Assembly: GCA_021808315.1 (NCBI GenBank)
Contig: JAKBBY010000003.1
Coordinates: 1 to 62,104, forward strand
Source of the DNA: Pseudomonadota bacterium
Lineage (GTDB): Bacteria > Pseudomonadota > Alphaproteobacteria > Acetobacterales > Acetobacteraceae
Direction of reading: 5' to 3'
Length of the DNA: 62,104 bases
Position numbers and translations under genes: made by a program. The notes under the pieces were generated by a model. It was not told the DNA's origin, made no database searches, and saw only the letters and a program-made list of their open reading frames with translations. This document shows, piece by piece, positions 28,254-37,568 of the stretch. Positions within the stretch are counted from its first letter, which is position 1. Each line of letters starts with the position of its first letter.

Positions 28254-29599
28254 GCCGCCTCGTCAGCCAGCGTAATCGTTGCACCCAAGCTGCGCATGAG
28301 CGGCACGAAACCGGGGAAGCTAGTGTCGATAAAGCGTGCATCATCAATCTGCACCGGGTCATCCGCCGCGAGGCCGAGCACCAACGCGCTCATGGCCAAG
28401 CGATGATCCATCCGGGTCTCGACCATGCCACCCCCCAGCTTATTAACCGCTCCCGCGATGATCAGATCATCACCCTCCAAACTGACCGCTGCGCCATTGG
28501 CTTGCAGCAGCGCGAGCGTTGCTGACAGGCGGTCGCTCTCCTTCACCCGCAATTCACCAAGGCCGCGCAACCGCGAGGGGCCGGCGGCACAAGCGCAGGC
28601 GATGGCGAGGATCGGATATTCATCGATCATCGACGGCGCACGGTCCGCCGACACATCCACGCCGCGCAGGGCTGAAGCGGTGACCGTGATGTCGCCCACC
28701 GGCTCGCCGCCTTCGATCCGATGATGGCTGAACGACAGGTCTGCGCCCATTTCCTGGAGCGTGGTGAACAGGCCGGTGCGCAGCGGGTTAAGGCCAACGG
28801 CCTCGATGGTGATGCGCGATCCCGCGATCAATAACGCGGCAACGATGGGAAACGCTGCCGAGGATGGATCACCAGGAACCGCGATGTCGGCGGCGGTCAG
28901 CTCGGGCTGGCCGGTCAGGCGGATCAGGCGGCCATCGCCGCAAGGCTCGATGGTCAGATGCGCGCCGAAATGGCGGAGCATGTGCTCCGAGTGATCGCGC
29001 GTAGGTTCTGGCTCCTCGATGCTGGTGATGCCGCGGGCATTCAGCCCGGCAAGCAGCAAAGCCGATTTGACCTGGGCGGATGCGACCGGCAGGCGATAGG
29101 TGAGCGGCATCGCCTCGGCGGCACCTTTGACCGACAGCGGCAAAAAATCGCCAGGGCGCGCGGCAAACATGGCGCCACTGGCGGCCAAGGGCTCAATCAC
29201 CCGGCGCATCGGGCGGCGCCGGAGTGAGGCATCGCCGGTCATCACCGCGAACAGATCATGACTGGCCAGCACACCGCAGAGCAGGCGCGCCGCCGTGCCG
29301 GAATTACCCATGTCGAGCACATCATCAGGCGTTTGCAAGGCACCGAGGCCAAGCCCGGTCACGCTCCAGACGCCAGCCCCATGATTGGTCACGCTGGCAC
29401 CTAAAGCGCGCATGGCGGCGGCCGTGCGCAACACATCCTCCCCCTCCAACAGCCCGGTGATCCGGCTGGTGCCGACCGCGAGGGCGGCAAACATCAGTGC
29501 GCGGTGCGAAATTGATTTGTCGCCGGGCACGCGGATTTTGCCGGTCAAACCGGTGGTTGCGGGGCGGGCTTGAGCGAGGATTGGAGCACGTTGGGTCAT
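28250..29599 (-). CDS. aroA: 3-Phosphoshikimate 1-carboxyvinyltransferase (EPSP synthase)
   Basis: Sixth step of the shikimate pathway, joining PEP to shikimate-3-phosphate. Motifs include VPGDKSISHRALMFAALA, the central LDMGNSGTAARLL, DPSSAAFPIVAALL, IDEYPILAIACACA and RVKESDRLSATLALL. Length from the ATG at 29599 is 449. The frame is open to 29698 with other ATGs at 29641 and 29635, and none has a good ribosome site, so the start is uncertain by up to 33 residues. It overlaps cmk by four bases and is divergent from the TIGR02300 gene. Confidence 0.95.
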   Translation of the reverse strand: MTQRAPILAQARPATTGLTGKIRVPGDKSISHRALMFAALAVGTSRITGLLEGEDVLRTAAAMRALGASVTNHGAGVWSVTGLGLGALQTPDDVLDMGNSGTAARLLCGVLASHDLFAVMTGDASLRRRPMRRVIEPLAASGAMFAARPGDFLPLSVKGAAEAMPLTYRLPVASAQVKSALLLAGLNARGITSIEEPEPTRDHSEHMLRHFGAHLTIEPCGDGRLIRLTGQPELTAADIAVPGDPSSAAFPIVAALLIAGSRITIEAVGLNPLRTGLFTTLQEMGADLSFSHHRIEGGEPVGDITVTASALRGVDVSADRAPSMIDEYPILAIACACAAGPSRLRGLGELRVKESDRLSATLALLQANGAAVSLEGDDLIIAGAVNKLGGGMVETRMDHRLAMSALVLGLAADDPVQIDDARFIDTSFPGFVPLMRSLGATITLADEAA

Positions 29600-29700
29600 T
29601 GCCGCGCGATTAGCACGTTGGGTCGGGTTTGACATAGTCATGGATGGGTGGCATGGCGCCCGGCCTGAAGCGATCTGTTCCAAATTTCCACGAGGCAAGC

Positions 29701-30027
29701 ATGGTCAAGCCGGAGCTGGGCGACAAACATACCTGCACCAACTGCGGTGCACGGTTTTTCGATTTCGGAAAGCAACCGGCGGTGTGCCCAAAATGCAGCA
29801 CCGAGCAGCCGATTGAGCTGCCGAAGCTGAAGCGGGCCGCGCCGATCCAAGAGGATGTGAAAAAGCCGATCAAAGCGGCGGTCGCACCGGGCGATGACGT
29901 GGAAATCGATGATGATGTCGATGCCGATGACGCGGATTTGCTCGAAGACGCGGAAGACATCGATGATGATGCGGTGATCGACGCCGATATTGAGGTTGAA
30001 CGCGACGGCGAAGACGCCGAACGCTAA
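29701..30027 (+). CDS. TIGR02300 family zinc-ribbon/acidic protein
   Basis: A 108-residue protein with an N-terminal zinc ribbon (CTNCGARFFDF then CPKC) and a very acidic C-terminal half built of D/E-rich blocks (VEIDDDVDADDADLLEDAED). This is the alphaproteobacterial TIGR02300 family (FYDLN acid domain type), abundant but of unknown function; nucleic-acid or chaperone-like roles are only guesses. The start at 29701 has ACGAGG upstream and opens directly on VKPELGDKHTC. It sits opposite aroA, as it often does in related genomes. Confidence 0.85.
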   Translation: MVKPELGDKHTCTNCGARFFDFGKQPAVCPKCSTEQPIELPKLKRAAPIQEDVKKPIKAAVAPGDDVEIDDDVDADDADLLEDAEDIDDDAVIDADIEVERDGEDAER

Positions 30028-30105
30028 TTGCGAACGCGCTCTGCGGTTCGGCGACTCGATGCTTGACGGAGCGGCGTGGCCTGAGCGTCGCTCCCCAACA
30101 TATCG

Positions 30106-30128
30106 CCAAAAATTTCGAAATTTTTTGG
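30106..30128. repeat. AT-rich palindrome, possible terminator
   Basis: CCAAAAATTT CG AAATTTTTTGG is an almost perfect 23-base palindrome, with one extra T in the right arm, lying 79 bases after the TIGR02300 stop. It could act as a weak terminator, or its AT-richness could be part of the promoter for the next small gene. Confidence 0.4.
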
Positions 30129-30204
30129 GAATGTTAACTAAATCCTCATGAATGTTGCCCATGGTCGGTCTTGGCCAAAATGGCCGAACCGAAAGGGGCA
30201 TATC

Positions 30205-30468
30205 ATGACAATTAATTTTGCAATCGAATCACGTCACGATGAAAACAACCTGCCATCGCGCCGCGTGGTCAGCCCATTGATGTTGAGCGATCAGCTTATG
30301 ACGCTGGCGCAGGACGCCGATCAGGCGGGATTGCGCCCGGTCGCCGGTGATTTATTGCGCTTGGCGTTACGTATTTGCGAGAACCGGCCAACGCGGCGGC
30401 CCGCGCGGCGGTCCATGCGACGGTCGATTGGGGCGTGTTTGGCGACACCTATGGGCGGTGCGGCTTGA
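30205..30468 (+). CDS. Small hypothetical protein
   Basis: An 87-residue protein starting MTINFAIESRHDENNLPS, with a central helical stretch (MLSDQLMTLAQDADQAGLRP then DLLRLALRI) and a strongly basic C terminus (RPTRRPARRSMRRS). The ATG has a very good ribosome site (GAAAGGGG). The upstream leader contains an imperfect hairpin with GGCC arms around 30166-30191. No family is recognised. The basic tail over an Arg-coding GC-rich stretch should be read with care, because the C-terminal third could shift if there were a sequencing error; the N-terminal two thirds look real. Confidence 0.55.
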   Translation: MTINFAIESRHDENNLPSRRVVSPLMLSDQLMTLAQDADQAGLRPVAGDLLRLALRICENRPTRRPARRSMRRSIGACLATPMGGAA

Positions 30469-30557
30469 CGGCTTGTGTGTTCGCGATCCAACTGGAACCA
30501 TAGATCGGGTGGCTGCAATGGGCGGCACATCCAGTCCGCGGACCAGACGGGAGCGAC

Positions 30558-31856
30558 ATGCAGCAATACGATACCGGACATTCGGCCAACCTTGAGCAAA
30601 CCACCGCGATCCGGGGCGGTGACCAACGACGTGCGGACGCGGATTCGGGACCGCAGGCGCCAGCCAGCGGGCCGCTCGCCGGCGTGCGGGTGCTGGACCT
30701 GACCCGCGTTCTGGCGGGGCCCACCTGCACGCAGATGCTGGGTGATCTGGGGGCCGAGGTGATCAAGATCGAAAAGCCCGGCGCGGGTGATGACACACGA
30801 GGTTTCGCGCCGCCGACTTTGGGCGATACCGGGCTTTCAGCCTATTTTGCTGGCACGAACCGCAATAAATTATCGGTCACGGTGGATATCGCGAGTGCGG
30901 CGGGTCAAAATTTGATCCATGATTTGCTGGGCCAATGCGATATTCTGGTCGAGAATTTCAAGGTGGGGGCGCTGGCGCGCTACGGGTTGGGTTATGAGCA
31001 GCTGCGGATTGCGCATCCCGGCTTGATTTACGCCTCGATCACCGGCTTTGGCCAAACCGGGCCTTATGCGGCGCGCCCTGGTTATGACAGTTTGGTGCAG
31101 GGCATGGGCGGCATCATGTCGCTGACCGGCGTGCCTGATGGCGAGCCGATGAAGGTTGGCGTGCCGATCGCGGATTTATTCGCCGGCCTCTATGGCGCGA
31201 TTGGCGTGCTGGCGGCATTGCGGCATCGCGATGCAACGGGTGAGGGGCAGCATATCGATATTGGCATGCTGGATGCTAATTTGGCTTGGCTCGCCAATCA
31301 GGCGATGAATTTTCTGGCCACCGGCAAGAATCCGCAGCGGCTCGGCAATCAACATCCGAATATCGTGCCCTATCAGGTATTTGCAACGGCGGATGGGCAT
31401 ATCGTGCTTTCAATTGGCAACGACCCGACTTTTGCCCGGTTTTGCCGGGCTTTTGGGCTGGAGTCTTTGCTCGATGACGAACGATTCGCGACCAATGCGG
31501 CCCGCGTGGCGCATCGCGATCTGGTCACCGCAACCTTGGCGCCAGTTCTCGCCGCGCACCCGAGTGCCTGGTGGCTCGCGCAGTTGGAGATCCAAAAAAT
31601 TGGCTGCGGGCCGATCAACACGCTGAGCGAGGTTTTCGCCGATCCGCATGTGGCGGCGCGCGGCGGGGTGATCCACATGGAGGCTGGTGGCGAACAGGTG
31701 CCGTTGATCGCCAATCCCGTGCGCTTATCCGCCTCCCCCGTATCATATCGGCGCGCGCCGCCCCGGCTGGGCGCGGATACCGACGAGGTTTTGACCCGCT
31801 TGCTCGATCTCGATGCCGCACAGCAAGCGGATTTACGGGCGCAGGGTGTGATCTGA
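30558..31856 (+). CDS. CaiB/BaiF (family III) CoA-transferase
   Basis: A 432-residue family III CoA transferase (Frc/CaiB/BaiF). Hallmarks are GVRVLDLTRVLAGPTCTQML near residue 43, GDLGAEVIKIEKPGAGDDTR, the DILVENFKVG block, FGQTGPYAARPGYD, and HIDIGMLDANLAWLAN, with the catalytic Asp in the DA pair. The N-terminal 38 residues are extra and look disordered. The ATG has GGGAG upstream. It is followed after one base by a hydrolase gene; together they may process an acyl-CoA ester, but the substrate is not readable. Confidence 0.9.
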   Translation: MQQYDTGHSANLEQTTAIRGGDQRRADADSGPQAPASGPLAGVRVLDLTRVLAGPTCTQMLGDLGAEVIKIEKPGAGDDTRGFAPPTLGDTGLSAYFAGTNRNKLSVTVDIASAAGQNLIHDLLGQCDILVENFKVGALARYGLGYEQLRIAHPGLIYASITGFGQTGPYAARPGYDSLVQGMGGIMSLTGVPDGEPMKVGVPIADLFAGLYGAIGVLAALRHRDATGEGQHIDIGMLDANLAWLANQAMNFLATGKNPQRLGNQHPNIVPYQVFATADGHIVLSIGNDPTFARFCRAFGLESLLDDERFATNAARVAHRDLVTATLAPVLAAHPSAWWLAQLEIQKIGCGPINTLSEVFADPHVAARGGVIHMEAGGEQVPLIANPVRLSASPVSYRRAPPRLGADTDEVLTRLLDLDAAQQADLRAQGVI

Positions 31857-31857
31857 G

Positions 31858-32697
31858 ATGGCGAGGCCAGGAGCCATTTCTTATTTGCTGGGCACCCAGT
31901 TTCATCGGCTGGCTTTTGTCGAATTCGGCAACCCCGCCGCGCCGGCAGTGCTGTGCGTGCATGGATTGACCCGCAATGGCCGTGATTTTGATCCGTTAGC
32001 GGACGCACTAGCGGATCGCTATCATGTGATTTGCCCGGATCTGCCAGGGCGCGGCGCCTCGGAATGGTTGCCCGATGCGGCCTTGTATCAGCCGGTAAGT
32101 TATGTCGCCGCACTCAGCCATTTATTGGCCTATATCAACAAGAACGTGGCCTGGGTCGGCACGTCGCTGGGCGGTATTTGCGGCATGATGGTCGCGGCAG
32201 CTTCGCACACGCCGATCACCAAACTGGTGCTCAATGATATTGGCCCGTTGATCCCAGCCGCGGCCTTGGCGCGGATTCGCGATTATATCGGCGAGGGGCC
32301 TGAGCTGTTTGCCGATCTTGGCGCGCTGGAGGCGCATTTGCGCGTGATCCATGCGCCCTTTGGCCGATTGAGCGATGCGCAATGGCGACATTTGGCCCGC
32401 TTTTCGGCGCGCAAGCTGCCGAATGGCGGCTTCGCACTGCATTATGATCCGGCGATTGCGACGCCGATCAAGGCGAGCGTGCCGGTGGACGCCGATTTGA
32501 GCGTGTTTTGGGATCGGGTGCGCGCGCCCGTGCTGGCCATTCGCGGCGCATCCAGCGATCTACTCACGGAGGCAAGTTTTGCGCAAATGGCGCAGGCGGG
32601 CGCGCAAACGCTGACAGTGGCTGATTGCGGGCATGCGCCCGCCTTGATGGATGCGCCGACCATTGCGGCGATCCGTCGGTTTCTGGATGATGAATGA
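31858..32697 (+). CDS. Alpha/beta hydrolase
   Basis: A 279-residue alpha/beta hydrolase with VLCVHGLTRNGRDFD (oxyanion region), PDLPGRGASEWL, the nucleophile elbow WVGTSLGGICG, and the C-terminal His in DCGHAPALMD. A helical cap lies between residues about 150 and 200. It begins one base after the CoA-transferase stop and overlaps the YihY gene as ATGA, so it is part of a compact operon. Esterase, thioesterase or haloalkane-type activities are all possible. Confidence 0.88.
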   Translation: MARPGAISYLLGTQFHRLAFVEFGNPAAPAVLCVHGLTRNGRDFDPLADALADRYHVICPDLPGRGASEWLPDAALYQPVSYVAALSHLLAYINKNVAWVGTSLGGICGMMVAAASHTPITKLVLNDIGPLIPAAALARIRDYIGEGPELFADLGALEAHLRVIHAPFGRLSDAQWRHLARFSARKLPNGGFALHYDPAIATPIKASVPVDADLSVFWDRVRAPVLAIRGASSDLLTEASFAQMAQAGAQTLTVADCGHAPALMDAPTIAAIRRFLDDE

Positions 32698-33602
32698 GCG
32701 CGAAACCGCCGCGCCGTCTCGGTGTCACAGAGCTGCGTTGGCGCCGGGTTGTGATGGGGGCGGTCATGGCGCTGATGTCGGGCGATATGTCCCTGGCGGC
32801 AGCCGGTTGCGCCTTTTATGCGACGCTCGCGTTGTTTCCGGCGCTGACTACGGTGATTTCGCTCTACGGGCTGGTGTTCGATCCGCAATCGGTCGCTCCG
32901 CAATTGCATTATTTGCAGCAATTCATGCCCGCCACCGCCTACGCGCTGATCGCCGGGCGGATCAAGCATTTAGTGTCGGCAGGTAATACCAGCCTTGGCA
33001 TCGGCCTTGCGGTATCGCTGGCCTTTACGTTGTACTCGTCGTCATCAGGCACCAAGTCGCTGATTTACGCCTTGAACCTGATCCATCGGCGTGAGGAGAC
33101 GCGCGGGTTCGTGCGGTTTCAGGCCACGGCTTTGGGCATGACGTTGCTCGCCATGGTCGGTGCGATCTTGGCAATTGGCGTGCTGGTGGTGCTGCCGCTC
33201 TTGTTCAATTTGCTGGGTCTCGGGGCCGATTCGGGCAATCTGGTTGTGCTGCTCGGCTTTATCATGTTGACCTTGTTCATGGCGCTGGCGTTGAGTCTGC
33301 TCTATCGCTTCGGCCCTTCATTCCGGCTCGCCCGGGGCCATGCGGTGGTGCCCGGCGCCATGGTCGCGATCATGCTGTGGATGGTGATGTCCTACCTGTT
33401 TGCGCTTTATGTCGGGCGGTTCGCCGCCTACAGCCAAACCTATGGACCGCTCGCAACGATTATTGGGTTGATGATGTGGTTTTATTTGACCGCCTATGCC
33501 TTACTCTTCGGCGCGCAGCTCAATGCAGCGGTCGAGCGTGCTCGGCTCGTTACCGGCGTTCAATTGGACGGAACGGATGACAGCGGGGCACCGCTCAGTT
33601 AG
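32694..33602 (+). CDS. YihY/virulence factor BrkB family membrane protein
   Basis: A 302-residue integral membrane protein with six helices. The N-terminal AAAGCAFYATLALFPALTTVIS is the family signature, followed by SLAFTLYSSSSGTKSLIYALN, and later RLARGHAVVPGAMVAIMLWM and TYGPLATIIGLMMWFYLTA. These proteins were once mislabelled ribonuclease BN; proposed roles concern envelope lipids or transport, without consensus. Start overlaps the hydrolase stop (ATGA). Confidence 0.9.
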   Translation: MSAKPPRRLGVTELRWRRVVMGAVMALMSGDMSLAAAGCAFYATLALFPALTTVISLYGLVFDPQSVAPQLHYLQQFMPATAYALIAGRIKHLVSAGNTSLGIGLAVSLAFTLYSSSSGTKSLIYALNLIHRREETRGFVRFQATALGMTLLAMVGAILAIGVLVVLPLLFNLLGLGADSGNLVVLLGFIMLTLFMALALSLLYRFGPSFRLARGHAVVPGAMVAIMLWMVMSYLFALYVGRFAAYSQTYGPLATIIGLMMWFYLTAYALLFGAQLNAAVERARLVTGVQLDGTDDSGAPLS

Positions 33603-33611
33603 GTTGATGTC

Positions 33612-35003
33612 ATGCTCCATGATCAGACGATCCAGGCCCTCACTCAGCGCTTCGGTGATCGGTTCAGCCAGCACCCCGCCCATTGTGCCACCCATGCTCA
33701 TGGCGAGGCCAATCCGGCGGCGCATCAACCGGATGCCGTGGTATTCGCGCACGCGACCGAGGAGGTGGCAGCACTGCTCAACCATTGCCACACTCACCAT
33801 ATCCCGGTGACGGCGTTTGGTGCCGGCACATCGCTCGAAGGGCATGTCACGCCGGTGCAAGGTGGCATCAGCCTCGATTTGAGCCAGATGAACCAGATTC
33901 TGGCGGTAAATGATGCCGATTTAGATGTCCGCGTGCAGGCCGGCGTGACCCGTCGGCAGCTCAATAGCACATTGCGCGATCATGGTTTGTTTTTTCCGGT
34001 CGATCCGGGTGCTGATTCCACCATTGGCGGCATGTGCGCCACGCGCGCTTCCGGTACCAATGCGGTGCGCTACGGCACGATGCGCGAAAATGTGCTCGGG
34101 CTGCGCGCGGTGCTTGCCGATGGCACCATTGTCGATACCGGCGGGCGGGTGCGCAAATCCTCGACCGGCTACGATTTGACCCGGCTGCTGATCGGCTCGG
34201 AGGGCACGCTTGGGATTATTACTGAAATTCAACTCCGTCTGTTCGGGATTCCTGAGGCAACCGGGGCGGCTATTTGCCAGTTCGCAGGCGTCGCGGCAGC
34301 GGTGTCCAGCGTCATTGAGATTATTCAATCGGGTATTCCGGTCGCGCGGATCGAATTCGTCGATGCCGCGCAAATGGCGGCCTCGATTGCCTATTCCAAA
34401 CTGATCGGCCTGCAAGCGTTGCCGACATTGTTATTCGAATTCCACGGCAGCGCCGCGAGTGTCGCAGAGCAGGCGCAGCAGGCCGAGGCGATTACCACCG
34501 AGCATGGCGGTGCGGCTTTCGCCTTTGCGACGGCAGCGGAGGATCGCAACCGGCTTTGGCAGGCCAGGCATGACGCGTTTTGGGCGGCGCGGGCATCGCG
34601 CCCCGGCTATGCCGTGTTCACCACCGACACGATCGTGCCCATCTCGCGCCTCGCCGAGGCGATTGCGCAGGCTGACGCGGCGGTTGCCCGCTCCGGGTTG
34701 GATGCTTGTGTGGTCGGTCATGTTGGAGATGGCAATTTTCATGTGATGATTTTATTTCCCGACACGCCAGAGGCCGCGGCACGGGCCTGGGCGCTGGATC
34801 GTGAGATCGTTGCGCAGGCATTGGATCTCGGAGGCGCGTCGAGCGGTGAGCATGGTGTAGGTTTGGGCAAGCGCGAATTTTTGCAGCGCGAACATGGCGC
34901 GCCTGCCCTCGCGATGATGCGGGCGATCAAGACGGCACTCGATCCGCGCGGCATTCTCAATCCGGGCAAAATTTTGCTCGATCCACTGGTCAGCGATTGT
35001 TGA
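33612..35003 (+). CDS. FAD-linked oxidase, D-lactate dehydrogenase (cytochrome)/GlcD type
   Basis: A 463-residue VAO-family flavoprotein. The FAD-binding half shows VTAFGAGTSLEGHVTPVQGG, DPGADSTIGGMCATRASGTNA and GRVRKSSTGYDLTRLLIGSE with GTLGIITEI. The C-terminal cap has VVGHVGDGNFHVMILF and ASSGEHGVGLGKREFL, the histidines of the active site. These oxidise D-lactate, glycolate or related 2-hydroxyacids and pass electrons to quinone or cytochrome c; the exact acid is not determined by sequence. It lies nine bases after the YihY gene. Confidence 0.9.
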   Translation: MLHDQTIQALTQRFGDRFSQHPAHCATHAHGEANPAAHQPDAVVFAHATEEVAALLNHCHTHHIPVTAFGAGTSLEGHVTPVQGGISLDLSQMNQILAVNDADLDVRVQAGVTRRQLNSTLRDHGLFFPVDPGADSTIGGMCATRASGTNAVRYGTMRENVLGLRAVLADGTIVDTGGRVRKSSTGYDLTRLLIGSEGTLGIITEIQLRLFGIPEATGAAICQFAGVAAAVSSVIEIIQSGIPVARIEFVDAAQMAASIAYSKLIGLQALPTLLFEFHGSAASVAEQAQQAEAITTEHGGAAFAFATAAEDRNRLWQARHDAFWAARASRPGYAVFTTDTIVPISRLAEAIAQADAAVARSGLDACVVGHVGDGNFHVMILFPDTPEAAARAWALDREIVAQALDLGGASSGEHGVGLGKREFLQREHGAPALAMMRAIKTALDPRGILNPGKILLDPLVSDC

Positions 35004-35047
35004 ACGAAAACATTTGCATTCCCGCGCTGCGCGCCCATAATGCAGTC

Positions 35048-35593
35048 ATGTCAATCCTGAAACTCACCAAACTGGGTCATCCCGTGCTGGCGCGCCGCGC
35101 CGCGCCGATTGCCGATGCCACTGATCCGGTAATCCAACGGTTGATCGCCGATATGATCGAGACGCTCGATGACGCGGGCGGTGTTGGACTGGCTGCGCCG
35201 CAGGTGCATCAAGCGCTGCGCCTGTTCATTTATCGGGTGCCTGAGCACCGGGCGGGCGGCACACCGGAGGATCAAGCGCGATCACTGAGCGTCGTGATTA
35301 ATCCTGAAATTATTGAAACCTCGGCGGAGATGGCGGATGATTGGGAAGGATGCCTCTCGATCCCCGGTCTTACTGGCAAAGTGCGCAGACCTGCGCGCAT
35401 CGTGCTGCGCGGGCAGGATGAGACCGGCGCTTATTTCACCCGCCCGGCCACCGGGTTTCATGCGCGGGTCATCCAGCATGAGGCGGATCATTTGGATGGT
35501 ATTGTGTATCTTGCCCGCTTGGCCGACCCACGGGCGTTGGGCTTTAACGAGGAGATTAGCCGGCACCGCCCGGCGATCGAGGAGCTGTTATGA
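35048..35593 (+). CDS. def: Peptide deformylase
   Basis: Removes the N-formyl group from nascent proteins. The three metalloprotease motifs are present: GVGLAAPQ (GxGLAAxQ), EGCLS, and HEADH (HExxH) in VIQHEADHLDGIVY. Length is 181. The ATG at 35048 (MSILKLTKLGHP) is the normal family start; an in-frame start at 34997 lies within the 3' end of the previous gene. The fmt partner is not adjacent; instead a COQ9 gene follows with an ATGA overlap. It is probably a second-type def. Confidence 0.93.
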   Translation: MSILKLTKLGHPVLARRAAPIADATDPVIQRLIADMIETLDDAGGVGLAAPQVHQALRLFIYRVPEHRAGGTPEDQARSLSVVINPEIIETSAEMADDWEGCLSIPGLTGKVRRPARIVLRGQDETGAYFTRPATGFHARVIQHEADHLDGIVYLARLADPRALGFNEEISRHRPAIEELL

Positions 35594-36288
35594 CCGTAAC
35601 CGATCCCATGTCTGCACCGTTTGTTGATCCCGTGGCTGATACGGATCGCGAAATGATTGTTGCCGCCATGCTCGATCATGTCGCCTTTGACGGCTGGACC
35701 CTGCGGGCGGTGCGTCGGGCCTTGACTGATATGGGGCGTGATCCGGCGGATGCCCCCATTTTATTTCCCGGCGGCGCCGCGGAAATGATCGAGCTATGGT
35801 CCGCCATGACCGACCGGGCGATGTTGACCGAGGCAACGGCGGCGGACCTCGCCGCCTATCGCACGCCAGGGCGGGTGCGCGCGATTATCACGATAAGGTT
35901 TGACTTGGTGCGCCCGCACAAAGAGGCGCTGCGCCGCGCCTTGGCGCTTTTGGCCCTGCCGCAGCATGCACGGCTCGCCGCCAAACTCACGGCTCGCACG
36001 GTCGATCAAATATGGTTTGCTGCCGGTGATCGTTCCGCCGATTTCGCGTGGTATACCAAACGCGCTTTGCTGGCCGGGGTCTATTCCAGCACCGTGCTGT
36101 TTTGGCTGCGCGATGGGTCAGAGGATGATCAGGACACGGTTGCGTTTCTTGATCGCCGCCTCAACAATGTCGCGCAAATCGGCAAGCTGCGCAAACGGAT
36201 CGAAGGGTTCGCGCCGCGCCTGCCAGGCCGGTTTTCGGGACGGTTTGCGGACCGGGTTGCCGGGGCTAACCCATCGCCGCCCGCATAA
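35590..36288 (+). CDS. COQ9 family ubiquinone biosynthesis protein
   Basis: A 232-residue alpha-helical protein of the COQ9 family, a lipid-binding helper of ubiquinone hydroxylation (COQ7 partner in mitochondria). The N-terminal TetR-like part has MLDHVAFDGWTLRAVRRALTD, and the C-terminal lipid-binding part has DQIWFAAGDRSADFAWYTKRALLAGVYSS in adjacent pieces, the family signature. GGAGCTGTT precedes the start. Its neighbour on the other strand is a UbiH-like monooxygenase, which is consistent with a quinone locus. The two genes overlap tail to tail by 23 bases. Confidence 0.9.
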   Translation: MTVTDPMSAPFVDPVADTDREMIVAAMLDHVAFDGWTLRAVRRALTDMGRDPADAPILFPGGAAEMIELWSAMTDRAMLTEATAADLAAYRTPGRVRAIITIRFDLVRPHKEALRRALALLALPQHARLAAKLTARTVDQIWFAAGDRSADFAWYTKRALLAGVYSSTVLFWLRDGSEDDQDTVAFLDRRLNNVAQIGKLRKRIEGFAPRLPGRFSGRFADRVAGANPSPPA

Positions 36289-37453
36289 AAGCGCGCTTCA
36301 GGCGCGGCATCCGATTAACCGCCGCGAGGCCCAAATCCCGCGCGAGCCGCACCGGGGGCAAATCGGTGGAGAATAGCCGGTCTAGCCCATCGGTTGCGGC
36401 GAGCATCAGCAAATTATCGGGCCGCCGCGCGCGCTGATAACGTTGCAACAAATCCGGTGTGCCGGGATCATCGCTCTGATCGATCAAGGCCGCCAGCGCC
36501 ATCGCATCGCGCAGCCCCAAATTCAAACCCTGCCCGGCAATCGGGTGAATGCCGTGCGCGGCATCGCCCACCAGAGCGAGGCGCGGCGCGGTGTAGCGAT
36601 GTGCATGCAACGCGCTGAGCCGATAGGTCCAGCGTTTGCCAATCAGCCGCACCGCCCCGAGATGCGGGCCTAACCGGCGAGCCACCTCGGCGGTAAAGCG
36701 CGCATCATCCATCACCGCCAACCGATCAGCGATGGCGTGTCCTTCGGTGAACACGATGGCGGAAACGTGCGGCGCGCCCTCAATCCCGGTCATCGGTAAT
36801 TGGGCGAACGGGCCGCCGGGCAAAAAATGTTCGAGTGCGACATTCTGATGCCCCCGCTCATGCGCCAAGGCGCACACAACCGCACTTTGCCGATAGGCGA
36901 AGCGGGTGACGGCGATGCCCGCTTGGGTGCGTAACTGGCTGCCCCGGCCATCGGCGGCCACCACCAGCCGCGCCCGATAGGTCGTATCACCGGCGATGGT
37001 AATGATCGCCTCCTCGGCGCTGCGGGTGACCACCGCATCCGCCGGGGCGCGCAGGATGACGCGGGGTTCGGCGCGCAACTGCGCATTGATCGCAACGCGC
37101 AAGGCCCGCGCTTCGACAATCCAGCCAAACGGGTTCTCGCCGACCGCGCGATGATCGAAATGCAAATGCAAAGGCGAAGCTGGTTGCCCTGGTTTGCCAT
37201 CCGAGACCCGAATTTGCTCAATCGGGCAGGGGGTGAATGCGAGCCGATCCCATAGCCCCGCCATATCCAGCAAGGGGCGCGAGCCATAGGCGATGGCGTA
37301 GGCGCGGCCATCGAAATCTGGATGCTCCATCGGCGGCAACGCGGCCCGATCGACCAACAGCACCGAGCGGCCCTGATTGGCCAGGCGGCATGCCAGTGCT
37401 GCTCCCACCGGCCCCGCACCGATTACCGCAACGTCCACCGTTTCCTTGTTCAT
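36266..37453 (-). CDS. UbiH/UbiF/VisC-type FAD monooxygenase (ubiquinone ring hydroxylase)
   Basis: A 395-residue class A flavin monooxygenase for ring hydroxylation in ubiquinone synthesis. It has the Rossmann GxGxxG in VAVIGAGPVGAALACRLA, the DG motif in VVAADGRGSQLRTQAG, and the GD motif in LALVGDAAHGIHPIAGQG with NLGLRDAMALA. The carbon hydroxylated (C1, C5 or C6) cannot be decided, because alphaproteobacterial UbiH, UbiF, UbiL and UbiM overlap in sequence. The ATG at 37453 opens on MNKETVDVAVIG. Confidence 0.88.
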   Translation of the reverse strand: MNKETVDVAVIGAGPVGAALACRLANQGRSVLLVDRAALPPMEHPDFDGRAYAIAYGSRPLLDMAGLWDRLAFTPCPIEQIRVSDGKPGQPASPLHLHFDHRAVGENPFGWIVEARALRVAINAQLRAEPRVILRAPADAVVTRSAEEAIITIAGDTTYRARLVVAADGRGSQLRTQAGIAVTRFAYRQSAVVCALAHERGHQNVALEHFLPGGPFAQLPMTGIEGAPHVSAIVFTEGHAIADRLAVMDDARFTAEVARRLGPHLGAVRLIGKRWTYRLSALHAHRYTAPRLALVGDAAHGIHPIAGQGLNLGLRDAMALAALIDQSDDPGTPDLLQRYQRARRPDNLLMLAATDGLDRLFSTDLPPVRLARDLGLAAVNRMPRLKRAFMRAAMG

Positions 37454-37568
37454 GCCATTATGCCCTTTTTGCCACTCGGCTAGGATGATAGCGCCGATTT
37501 TGGCCTTGCCCAAGGCATGTTGGGTTCAGCCCGTGATGCGCAATCCGCGATGCCGGATTTGATCAGGC

